A stretch of DNA of 64,000 nucleotides from Bufo bufo (lineage: Eukaryota; Chordata; Amphibia; Anura; Bufonidae): the NCBI RefSeq assembly GCF_905171765.1, contig NC_053392.1:102970220-103034219 (forward strand), given 5' to 3'. The notes under the pieces were generated by a model. That model made no database searches. It worked only from the letters and a program-made list of their open reading frames with translations, and had not been told where the DNA came from. Below are positions 13,901 through 25,900 of this stretch, piece after piece. Positions within the stretch are counted from its first letter, which is position 1. Each line of letters opens with the position of its first letter. A program made the translations under genes and the position numbers.

Positions 13901-16900
13901 GGCGGATGCCACGTCAAAGCGGTCTCTTACTGGCCTTCCCTTCACTGGTTCTCGATTGTTCGGGACCCGCTTGGATGAAATCATCTCCGAAGCTACGGGG
14001 GGGGAAGAGTACTCTTCTTCCCCAATCCAGGGCTAGGAGCACCACTCGTGGCCGTCCCACCTTTTCTCGCTTCAGGTCTTCCCGCAGGGCTCCCGCACCT
14101 CGCACCACTTCAGGTCCATCCACTAACCCTGTCCAAGACAGACGTAAAAAACCTTTTTTTCGGACCCAGCCCTCCTGGCGCAAGTCACAGCCTGCTCGCC
14201 CTCCCGCGACCAAGCAGAACCCCGCCTGAAGGTGCGCCCCCACCCACCCGGGTGGGGGGACGTCTCTTCCTGTTCAGGGACTTCTGGCAGGCGCACGTCT
14301 CCGACGCCTGGGCTCTCGAAGTTGTGTCTTCCGGGTACAAACTCGAGTTTACGTCCCTCCCCCCAGTTCGGTTCTTTCGCTCCCGGGTTCCCCGGGATCC
14401 CCAAGGGGCGGCCGATTTCTTTACTGCCACTCGCACCCTTCTGGACAAAGGGGTCATCGCTCCGGTTCCCATGGAAGAAAGATTCAAGGGGTTCTATTCG
14501 AACCTTTTTGTGGTCCTCAAAAAAGAAGGCTCGGTTCGTCCCATTCTGGATCTAAAACGGTTAAACCGTTTCCTTCGTCTTCAGCGATTCCGGATGGAGT
14601 CTCTCAGATCGGTGGTGGCCTCTCTGGAAAAAGGGGAGTTCCTGGCCTCTATCGACATCCAGGACGCCTACCTTCATATTCCAATCGCTCGGTGTCATCA
14701 GTGTTTTCTGCGCTTTGCAGTGGGATCCGACCACTACCAGTTCGTTGCTCTCCCCTTCGGGCTGGCGACGGCCCCTCGCGTTTTCACAAAGGTCCTTGCC
14801 CCCGTCCTCGCCTTACTTCGTTCCAGGGGAGTTTTTCTTCTTCCATATTTGGACGATCTCCTTATCAAGGCACCTTCTCTGTCACTGACATCCGCCAGTG
14901 TGGACCTCTCGCTACAGACCTTACGCCGGTTCGGTTGGATTATCAACCTTCCCAAATCCTCTCTTGTTCCATCCTGGCAACTGATCTTTCTGGGGATGCT
15001 GCTGGATACAGATGCAGCGGAGGTTCAGCTTCCGTCAGAGAAGCGCCTGCTCCTTCATCGGTCAGTTCGCAGCCTTCTGACCCACCGCCATCCTTCCTTC
15101 CGATTCAGCATGCGGGTCTTGGGACAGATGGTGTCCTGCTTCGAAGCAATCCCCTACGCGCAGTATCACTCCCGCACCTTTCAGACGGCCATTCTGTCCG
15201 CCTGGGACAAGTCCCAGGAGAGTCTGGATCGGCATTTTCCCCTTTCCCCCCAGGTTCGCTCATCTCTCCTCTGGTGGCTGCGGACCCCTCTCCAAGGGAA
15301 GTCATTCCTGCCGTTAGCTTGGTTGGTGATTACCATCGATGCCAGTCTGCGGGGTTGGGGGGGGGGGGTGTTTCCCCCTCGGTCCGTACAAGGCACTTGG
15401 TCTCCATCGGAGTCCAAACTACCGATCAACGTTCTGGAGCTGAGGGCAATTCTCCTCTCACTCCGGCATTGGACTTCGCTGCTTCAGGGTCACCCTGTTC
15501 GTGTCCAATCGGACAATGCCACGGCTGTGGCATACATAAATCATCAGGGGGGCACTCGCAGCGCGGCGGCGATGAGGGAGGTGTCTCGAATCCTTCGCTG
15601 GGCGGAAGTTCATGTTCCAGCCCTTTCGGCCATTTACATCCCGGGGGTGGACAATTGGGCGGCGGATTTCCTCAGCCGGACGACGATCGACCCGGGCGAG
15701 TGGTCTCTGCACCCCGACGTCTTCGAGTCTATTTGCCTCCGTTGGGGTCATCCGGACGTGGATCTCATGGCCTCCAGATTCAACCACAAACTTCCCACCT
15801 TCATGGCCAGAGCCAAGGATCCGGACGCTTACGGCGCGGATGCGCTCGTCCTTCCTTGGACGGAGTTCTCTCTCCTCTACGTTTTTCCGCCCCTGCCTCT
15901 TCTTCCACGAGTCCTTCGGCAGATCGCGGCGGAGGGCACGCCGGCGATCCTAATAGCCCCGGATTGGCCTTGTCGTCCTTGGTACGCCGACCTTATGTTG
16001 CTCCTGGCAGACGCTCCCTTGCCTCTGCCTCTAAGAGAAGACCTCCTCTCTCAAGGGCCGATCTTCCACCAGCATTTAGGGGCGCTACGTTTAGCGGCGT
16101 GGCTATTGAAACCACGGTCCTAACACGGCGGGGGTTTTCTGCTGACGTGGTCCGTACCATGATTCGTGCGCGTAAACCGGCATCGTCCAGGATTTATTAC
16201 CGAACCTGGCGGGCCTATTTGAATTTCTGCGGGACCTTAGATGTTCATCCCCTTCGGTTTTCTCTCCCCACGATTTTATCCTTTTTGCAGTCTGGTCTGG
16301 ACTTGGGTTTGGGTCTCAGTACCCTAAAGGGTCAGATCTCAGCGCTTTCGATCCTTTTTCAGCGCCCTCTGGCTCCGCTCGGTCCAGTTAAGACTTTTCT
16401 TCAGGGGGTTGCTCACTATGCTCCCCCGTATCGCGCTTCCGTTCCATCTTGGGATCTTAATGTTGTGCTGACGGCTCTCCAATCTTCCCCTTTCGAGCCT
16501 CTGCGCAGGGTTTCCCTTCGCTTGTTGTCTTGCAAAGTTTTTTTCCTCGTTGCCATCACGTCTCTTCGGCGTGTGTCTGAATTGGCAGCACTTTCTTGCG
16601 TAGAACCCCTCTTGGTTTTTCACCAGGACAAGGTGGTTCTCCGTCCGGTTCCGGATTTCCTTCCGAAGGTGGTGTCCGCTTTTCACCTGAATGAAGATAT
16701 TGTCCTTCCTTCTCTGTGCCCGTCCCCGTCTCATCCTCGGGAACGGGATCTTCACCGTCTGGATGTTGTTAGGGCTCTGAGGATCTACTTGGATGTAACT
16801 AGACCCTTTCGGCGCTCGGACTCTCTTTTTGTGGTTCCGGAGGGTCCGCGCTGGGGGCTGGCGGCATCTAAAGTGGTTATTGCCCGCTTCATCAAGATGG

Positions 16901-19900
16901 CTATTGCTGAGGCTTACCGTGCTAAGGGCAGGGAGCCGCCCTTTGGTGTTACCGCTCATTCTACCAGAGCGGTCGGGGCTTCCTGGGCTCAGCGAAATCG
17001 AGCTTCGGCTGAACAATTGTGTAAGGCGGCCACCTGGTCTTCTTTGCACACTTTCACCAAGTTCTACAGGGTGAACACTTATGCATCGGCGGATGCTGCT
17101 TTGGGCCGCCTGGTCTTGCAGGCGGCGGTGCCTTAATGCCTATGGTGCTTTAATTCTCTTTGGGTTGTGGTCCCTCCCTATTTGTGGACTGCTTTTGAAC
17201 ATCCCAAGGTTTCCTGTGTCCCCCAAGGAATTGGGCGAGAAAACGAGATTTTTGTATAACTTACCAGTAAAATCTCTTTCTCGCTCTTCCTTGGGGGACA
17301 CAGCACCCACCCATTGTTTTGGTTGCCCTGACGGGTGTTTTGACTTGTTGGTATTAATTTGGTTGATCCTTGCCTTTGTTTTAACTACTTGGGCACATAA
17401 CTGGTAGTCTCTCTCTCCAGGCTGAGGGTATAGCTGCTGGAGGAGGGGCTAACAGTCTTTCACTTAGTGTCACGCCTCCTATGGAGATGAGCTATACCCA
17501 AGGTTTCCTGTGTCCCCCAAGGAAGAGCGAGAAAGAGATTTTACTGGTAAGTTATACAAAAATCTCTTTTTTTTTTAAATGCATCCTCATACATGCGAAT
17601 TAGCAATGGGTTGATGTGGGCAGCATATTTAACGTAAACTTCTAGAGGTAATCCATCGGGACCAGGTGATTTACCCCTAGCTAGTTGTGCTATAGCATCT
17701 TCTAGTTCCAGAGTGGATATAGGGGCTTCTAAACTGTCTATTGCCTCCTGTGCTAATGTAGGGAATTCCAGGTCTTCAAGATACTGCATGACGTCATCCG
17801 TCTCATAATTTACTTTGGTCTGATATAAGTCCTTGTAGTACTCTTGAAATCTACCCGCTATGGTTTCAGGGTCTGACAATATCTGACCATCTAAGGCCTT
17901 GATACGTAATACCGTCGGGGATGCCTGATTCTGTCTGACGATATGAGCGAGTAATTTGCTAGATTGGTTGCCCAATTCAAAATATGTTTGTTTTGTGAAG
18001 AACATTATCCGTTGGGCCTTTTCTTTGAGTAGGGTCAAATACTGACTCCCTAATGTTAACCAAGATTCTCTATTCAAGTCATTGGGGTCAGCAACATATG
18101 CTGCTTCTAATCTAGTACATTCCGCTGCTAGTCTTTCCTCCTGTCTAGCTGCTGACTTTTTGATGAATGATCTAGTAGATCTCAGGCATCCTCTAAGATA
18201 TGCCTTCATAGTTTCCCAGAGTAATGTGTAGTCTGTAACTTCTCCATGCCCCTCCATAAAAACCTTCAATTGGTCAGGAATGCGATCAGAAGGTCCAAAC
18301 GGGGACAACCAGAAATGATTAATCCGTGTTGAGCGTCTGATCACATCCCCTCCCAGTCTCAACACTAGCTGTATCGGCGAATGATCAGAAATGCCCCTTG
18401 GTCCGTACTCTATACAGTATGTCAGAGAGCACATAGCTGAGTTACCAAAAGCATAATCTATTTTTGATAGTGTATTATGGCTAGTCGAGAGTACTGTCTA
18501 GTATCAGGGTATTTAAGGCACCATATGTCTATCCATCCTACCTCTCCCAATAATGCGGCTAGAGATGTCTTATTACTAGGGCGGTTGTCAGAAGCCTCAG
18601 CCAAGTGATGTCTGTCTAAGTCCTTATCTAAGGTCGTATTAAAGTCACCAAGACTTACTACACGGGCCGATGGATATGAGGCTGCAAAACTCACTGCCTG
18701 CTGAACAATCTGTAAGGAGAAAGGCGGTGGAATGTATGTATACCTAGTACAACATATAGTATACAGTTGATGTATGCCGCTATGAACACAAATCTCCCAG
18801 CCGGGTCTATCTGGCAGGCCTCCATTTCCCACCTAAGGGATTTATGTACCAGCAACGACACTCCCCTAGACAAGCTGGTAGAGCATGAATGTTGTGCCCA
18901 TTGAACCCAAGGCTTTTGGGTATGTCTAGTGGTATCTGCCGTTAAATGGGTTTCCTGCAAACCGAGTACATGTGGATTAAATCTTCTGATTGCAGAAAAG
19001 ACCATGGTGCGTTTCCTGGCACTACCCAGGCCCCTAACGTTCCAGGACATTATACGTATTTCCGACATGTCAATCTTATGAAAAGGACTTTGTTGCCCTC
19101 CTGTCTCCCTCTCTGTACTTTACCCTTCCCGATCCGGCACATAACATATAACATTCGAACCATCAGGTGTACCTTGATATAGGTCAGTGATGGCGAACCT
19201 TTTAGAGGCTGAGTGCCCAAACTGCAACCCAAAACCCAATTTTTTATCGCAAAGTGCGAACACAGCAATTTAACCTGAATGCAAATATAGTATATCTTCC
19301 ATGTACTTTATTATTTAGCTATAATATCCTCCCTACATTTAATGCGCTGCCTGTGCCGTTCATAGTGCGTCCTGGGCTGAAGAATAGCAGGAAAACTCTA
19401 AGGCATATTGGTACACCATAGACTTTTTCCTGGGTGCTGGTGCCCACAGAGAGGGCTCTGAGTGCCGCCTCTGGCCACCACTGATATAGGTGATGAGTGC
19501 CTGCATGGTGAAACATTAAACCAGCTATGACACTTCAGATGAACTGGGGCGTGCGTATGGTTAGTTACCAGTAGCACCATATAACTCGTATCTTACTTAT
19601 AGGAGATATATAACATAGTGACTAAGGACCCAATCCCTAACTTCTAATGGGATCCAGGCCTAGGACTCGGGTAAGTAGTCCAACAGGGACCTCCCATCAC
19701 TCTCATTAACTCCGCTTTTGCCCAGACAGTAGCTGTGACATACAAGATCTTTACCCTGTCATGTACAATTCCCCGCTAATCCCACATTCCCCTTCTTAAC
19801 TAACTATCTCTTGTGAGATTCAGCTGAGAATTGAAATCAATAATAAACGATAACATTCAAGAGTTCTGATACTTAGTCAGTGTAAGTGTCCCCGCAGGTC

Positions 19901-22900
19901 CCGAGTCCAAGTCCAGAGATCCCCTCCTTGCCGTTGGCGTTAAAGGACTATGCGGGCTGTCATCTTGGAGGTCTAGCGTTTCTGCCCCTGCCATCCAGCC
20001 AGTTTGTGGCCTCTTCAGGATTTTTGAAGAACCGGCTCACTTCCCCATCCACCACTCTTAATCGAGCCGGGTACGCCATGGAGTAGGATAGGTTCTGCTC
20101 CTGGAGTCTTCTTTTCACCGTGCTGAATGTTGCCCTGCGCTTCTGTAGTTCGGACGAAAAGTCCGGGAAAATCATGATGTTATCATACTTCAGCTCCTGC
20201 TTGTTATGCGCCATTTGCAGCACATGATCTCTGTCCATAGAGTTTAGCAATCTCGCAAGTAGAGGTCTTGGAGGAGCCCCCGGTGGAATGGGTTTGGCGG
20301 GAACGCGATGTGCACGCTCGACAATGAAGGCCGATAAGAATGTTGCCTCTGGGAAGGTGTTACGGAGCCAGGTAGTGACGAATGCACATGGGTTGTTACC
20401 CTCAGATTTTTCAGGTAAACCGATGATCCGCAAATTATTGCGTCTTGTGCGGTTCTCGTAATCGTCACATTTTTGCTGCCAAAAGTTGACTTTCTGCTCC
20501 AGCTCTTGTATTTTTGCGGGGAGCGGCTGTACACGGTCTTCCACTTCTGAGATCCTATTTTCGGTCTCTTTGACGCGTTCACGCATGGCCTGCATATCAT
20601 GGCGAAGTAGGCCTATATCCACCTTCACCTCCTCCAGCTTGCCCACCATTGATGTGCGGCAGGTGGCTATCGCTTGCAGCAATTGCTCGGTGACCTGTTT
20701 CAAGGATGGCTCTGTAGCTGCACACTCCGCTTCTTCATGCGCAGGGCCATCTCTAATCCCATCCGGAGGTGGTAAACGGGAGCCTGCGCCATCTTGATCT
20801 TCCACGCGGGCAAACTCCCGGAGTCGGTCAGCGGCCGACTGTGCTCTATTACGGGCCATGGTTGTGCTGCGGGTCTTTCCCGACCTCCTGCCCGATCTGG
20901 ATGTAATTTTTGCGGCAGATAAATTACAGGATTAACATGAAGTTAGGGTATTGGGTCCGGAGCTCAGCTAAGTGCGTCCGCGGCCCCGCCCCCACTTACG
21001 GGCTTTTTGGAAGAGAGTGGTGGATGTTCTGTCAACTATGGTTCCCATCCCAGTATCGGTGTGTCCCAAAATATGTGTCCTTGGAATATTGGACGAGGAG
21101 AAGTGGCCGCATTATCAGAGGATTTTCCTAAGGGAGGCTCTATTCTTTGCCAGGAAGGCCATAGCCCTGAGGTGGATGGCAGATAGATCACCCACAATAG
21201 GCCAGTGGAAAGCGTTGGTTAACCATGCAGTCTCCATGGGAAACTTAGTTTTTATACACAGGAAGTGCCCTCAGAAGTTTCAAAAAGTATGGGGAGAGTG
21301 GTGCTCTTCCCCTCTGTCCTTACATCCATTACATATGTATTCAGCGTCGGATGACACTTGTCCGCCAGCAGCTCAATGAAACTCGGACTCTTGTGTTCCG
21401 GGCACTTTTTACTGTTATGAGATAAAGGTCGAAGCTCCCCTGCGAGGGATACATCACTGTCATATTGTAATGACCATGCCTCTTTATTAAACTTCAATAA
21501 AACGAGTAAAAAAATAAAAAAATAAAAAAGAAATGTATAAAATGTAATCTGTTTGATCACTAATTGTATATAATTATATTGTGTATTAGGGCTCATGCGC
21601 ACAAACTTATTTTTTGTTCGTTCCGTTTTTTTTCACAGCCCTTATGCGGAACCATTCATTTCAATGGGGCAGCAAAAAAAACATAAATGACTCTGTGCAT
21701 TCCGTATCCGTATGTCCACAAGTCCTTTCACAAAAGAATAGAACATGTCCTATTCTTGTCCTTATGGTGGACAAGGACAGGCATTGTTACAGTGGATCCG
21801 CAAAAAAAAACCTATGTAAGGGCTCATGCACACGACCACGTGCCCTCTGAGACATACGGTCCTTGAGCAGGCCATATGTCCTGGAGCGGCATACATCGTG
21901 TGCATAGATTACAATGATGCTGTGCACTTCTGGCTGCCTGCGGGACTATTGTCCTGCAGTCATACGATCTTATGCTCTAATGTCTCGGAGGGCATACGGT
22001 CGTGTGCATGAGCCCTTAGAATTATACGCTCAGTTTATTACGATCGTTCAGCCGTTATATGGGGGTGTGTAAGAAAGTGAAGTAAAAACTGCAGTGTGTG
22101 AGGGTGAAGAACATGGTGGATGTAGGAAACGTCTAAATACATTGTAATGTTTTCCTGAATTTGGTGACTATGAACAATTTGAGGGTGCGATTAAACCCAC
22201 CTGATTGGATGGTTATCTACTCATGTATAGCTATCCCAGGTGATATTGCTTTTAAAGGGTTTATCCAACTATTTGTAATTGATGACCTATCCTTTGGCGT
22301 CTAGCAACTGATTGGTGTGGTCCGACACATGGGACCCCTGCCGATCAGCTGTTTGAGAAGGCCAAGCACTTCTGTGAGCGCTGCAGCCTTCTCGCTGGTT
22401 ACCCTAGGCCAGTGACGTAACAACCATTGGTCATGTGGCCTAGGTGCTGCGCAGCCCCATTCAAGTCGGACCATCAGTCACGTGGCCTGGGCAGAATTGA
22501 ATTAAATAGGGCAGAGCTACACCTATGCCTTGTGACTGATGGATGTGACATCACTGGACGAGGGTAAGCAGCGAGCGCTGAGCTTTCTCAAACAGCTGGG
22601 TGTTGGATCCCACCGATCAGATACTGATGACCTATCCAGAGGATTGGTCATCAGTTACGAATATTCGGATAACCCCTTTAAGTTGGAATCAGTTGTCATT
22701 AATCTGTAACATAATAATATCTGACCATCTCCCATTATTTTTCAGGAGGGGAAGGAGTACTTCCTGCAGACTGGACTGTCGCCGCTCCCCGTGGTCCTCT
22801 TCAATGGGATACCATTTCCAAAAGACCAGCTAGATCCAGATGAACTGGAGACCGCCACTATGCACAAGATCCTTGAGACAACCACGTTTTTCCAGAAAGC

Positions 22901-25900
22901 TGTGTATCTGGTGAGACGTGCAATCCTAACTTTCACCTGACTATAGAAACTTGTGCCGAGGATGTGATAAGTCTGTGAGTCCAGTGACCTTCACTTGCTG
23001 TCTTCAGTCATCACTATGGTGAATCACAGGGGGCCATACCCTGGAGGAGGGTATAGTAGTGCACACCTTACATTAATTAGGGCACATCCCAGATTGACTG
23101 GACATCACACAGTTGCAGTCAGTCTTTCACTGTCTTTCAGTTGAAAGCCTAAAATATTGGGTACAGCTTAAAGGGAGTCTGTCACCAGATTGTGACCTTA
23201 TAGACCGCTTACATAGCGCTCTAGCATAGCAGTCTATGATTCTAATGGTACCTTTGATGTTTTCTTGTGAAGTTCCCCCAAGGCAAAAACTGACTTTTAT
23301 TCATATGTAAATTAGGGCTCGCAAGTGCCCAGGGGCGGCGTTCACCTCGTTGGTGCCCAGGCTGTTCTGCCTCTTTTCGTCATATCCCAACCCCAGCCTC
23401 TTCTTCTGCCCGCCCCGCTCTTCCTTTGCGTCCTCCTTCTCTGCAGCGAGATCCCGCGCCTGCGCTCTTCATTGCTTGCCCGGGGCATGCGCAGTAGCTA
23501 CTGCAATGCCGTGCCCACAATGCCCCGGCAAAGCTATGGATAGCGCAGGCGCGGGATCTCGCTGCAGAGAAGGAGGACGCAAAAGAAGAGTGGGGTGGGC
23601 AGAAGAAGAGGCTGGGGTTGGGACATGACGAAAAGAGGCAGAACAGCCTGGGCACCAACGAGGTGAACGCCGCCCCTGGGCACTTGCGAGACCTAATTTA
23701 CATATGAATAAAAGTAAGTTTTTGCCTTGGGGGAACCTCATAAGAAAACATCAAAGGTACCATTAGAATCATAGACTGCTATGCTAGAGCGCTATGTAAG
23801 CGGTCTATAAGGTCAAAATCTGGTGACAGACTCCCTTTAAGGGCTCATTCAGATGAATGTAAGGGCTCTTGGCCCTTCTTGTGGACCACAAACAGGGGGT
23901 CCGCAATATATGGGCACTGGCCGTCTGCACTCCGTGCTGCGGACCCATTGAGTTGAACAGGTCCGCGTTCCGCAAGATACAGTGAAAGGTAGGACATGTC
24001 CTGTCTTTTGAGAAGCAGAGGCACGGATCGGCAGCCCACAGAAACACTCCGAGATGCTTCCGTGGGCTTTTAGGTCTGTGCTACTGCACCGCAAAAGGTA
24101 AGACCTGTCCTATCTTTTGCTGTATTTTGCAGATGACGTCAATGGGTCAGCACCGCAATACAGGATTCACACAACCGGTGCCCATGCATTGCGGACCACT
24201 AATTGTGGCATGGCGACTGTATGGTTGTGTGAACCAGCCCTAAATAGTTTTTTGAGTCATTTAAAGAGGACCTGTCACCATAAAATGCAATGCAATCTGA
24301 AAGCACCATGCTGTACAACAGGAGAAGCCGAGCGGACTGATATATTTTTTGAAAGTGAAAAAAGCAGATGTAAATGTATAAATTGCAGGTTTTACTGAAT
24401 CTCATCCCAAATCTGTTCTGCTCTACAGCATGGTGCTTTCAGATTGCATTGTATTTTGTGCTGGCAGGTCCTCTTTAAAAAAAAAATTCCTTACACAATT
24501 TACATTTGAGGGGACAGGTACGGAGACATTGGGGTTTATTTATCAATAATAGCGTATTTTGCGCCAGAAAAATCCTTACATCAGGAAGCAACTTGTTTCA
24601 CTTCATTTATAATAAGGCGCACGCTATTTGTAAAATGTGTCTTTTGTAATTGTAGGCTAATAATCCGTCATTTTATAAAGTTTAAATCACCCTCCTTTCC
24701 GTAAAATAAAAAAATAAATACCTAAATAACAAAAAATATAAACCTCATGGGCATCACAGTGTCTGAAAACGTCCGAATTGTGTAACGGAAAAAAGGGTAA
24801 AAATGCCAAATTTGTCATTTTTTCATTGCTTCTCCTACCCCAAATTTTTTTATTAAATGTGATCAAAAAGTCACACACTACAAAATGGTATCAATAAAAA
24901 CTACAGATTGTCCCGCAAAAAATTAGCCCCCACACAGCTCAGTAGATGTAACTTTAAAAAAAGTTATGGGGTCAGAATTGTGATGTAAAAAAAAAAACAT
25001 ATATATTTTTTTTTAAGTTTACATTTATTTTTACACTATTTAGACATAAAAAAAAAAAACAATACATATGTGGTATCGTTGTAATTGTACTGACCCACAG
25101 AATGAAGAGCACAGGTCAGTTTTGCCGCAAAGGGAACGACATGGGAACAAAACCCGTAAAACGGTGGCGGAATTTCATTTTTGTATTTTTTTTCAATTCC
25201 ACCCCATTTGGATTTTTTTCCCCCACGTCTCACTACACTGTATGCCATATTAAATGGTGTCATTAGAAAGTACAACTTGTCCCGCAAAAAAAAAGCCCTC
25301 ATTGAACGCAAATATAAAAAAAGTTATGGCTCAAGGAAGATGGGGAAGAAAAATCAAAACGCAAATGGGAAAAAACCTCCGGAATCCTAAGGGTTAAAGT
25401 CATTGGGGAGATTTATCAACCGTTGTGCATGGGAATAATGTAAGTCTCCCACATTTTGTTTAGTTAGAGCCTTAAAGGGAACCCGTCATCCACTTTATGC
25501 TGATCTCACTGAGGGCAGTATAAAGTAGTGACAGAAATGCTGATGTCAGCGGTGTGTCACTCATGAGCTAAAAGTAAGTGGTTGCTGAGAACCAGCATCA
25601 TAATCATTGCAGCCCAGGCCTTGAAAAGAGTCCAATCTACCTGAGAAGAGTCCTGGTTACACATAATCTCCTGCTCTCTCACCCATCTGCTGATGATTGG
25701 CAGTTCTCTCCTAGAGAGAAAGGGAGAAAACTAGGTAGAAGCCTGTCAGTCATCAGCAGGTGGCAGGAGAACAGGAATTCATGAATAACCAGGACTCTTC
25801 TCAGGTGGCCGGGACTCTTCTCCAGGCCCAGTCTGCAATGATTGTGATGTTGGTTCTCGGCGACCACTTACTTTTAACTTATAAATGACAGGCCGCGGAA

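Larger units (their letters stand above)
11650..17568 (+). mobile_element. DIRS-like tyrosine-recombinase retrotransposon, copy 1
   Basis: About 5.9 kb with inverted termini, a long GC-rich leader, Gag-like, RT/RNase H and tyrosine-recombinase frames in order, then an internal complementary region before the right terminus. This is the DIRS1 plan: no LTRs, no integrase, no aspartic protease. It sits inside the RT region of the minus-strand L1, between L1 RMYEDAF and LPPSMYD. I see no clear target duplication, as expected for recombinase-mediated insertion. Gag is frameshifted, so this copy is not autonomous as it stands. Confidence 0.93.
9170..20992 (-). mobile_element. Near full-length L1 retrotransposon, inserted into an older L1
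   Basis: The 16-bp duplication cacttacgggcttttt brackets it (9154-9169 and 20993-21008). On the minus strand, in order: GC-rich 5' end, ORF1, endonuclease, reverse transcriptase, C-terminal region, an AATAAA (plus-strand tttatt 9187-9192) and an A-tail at the 9165-9180 T-run. It carries two later insertions, a DIRS element (11650-17568) and a hAT element (19185-19483). Without these it is about 5.6 kb, the usual L1 size. ORF2 is broken by the DIRS, an (AT)n run, frameshifts and stops. Confidence 0.95.

Noticed and set aside
16339..17049. A minus-strand open frame of 236 codons opposite the recombinase
   Set aside because: It mirrors the codon bias of the real + strand recombinase and has no recognisable domain.
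11650..17568. Endogenous retrovirus or LTR retrotransposon
   Set aside because: RT with RNase H is present, but there are no LTRs, protease, DDE integrase or envelope; a tyrosine recombinase and inverted termini identify DIRS.
23325..23741. Similar proteins ([10 protein letters not shown]...) on opposite strands
   Set aside because: A consequence of the MITE palindrome, not a gene pair.
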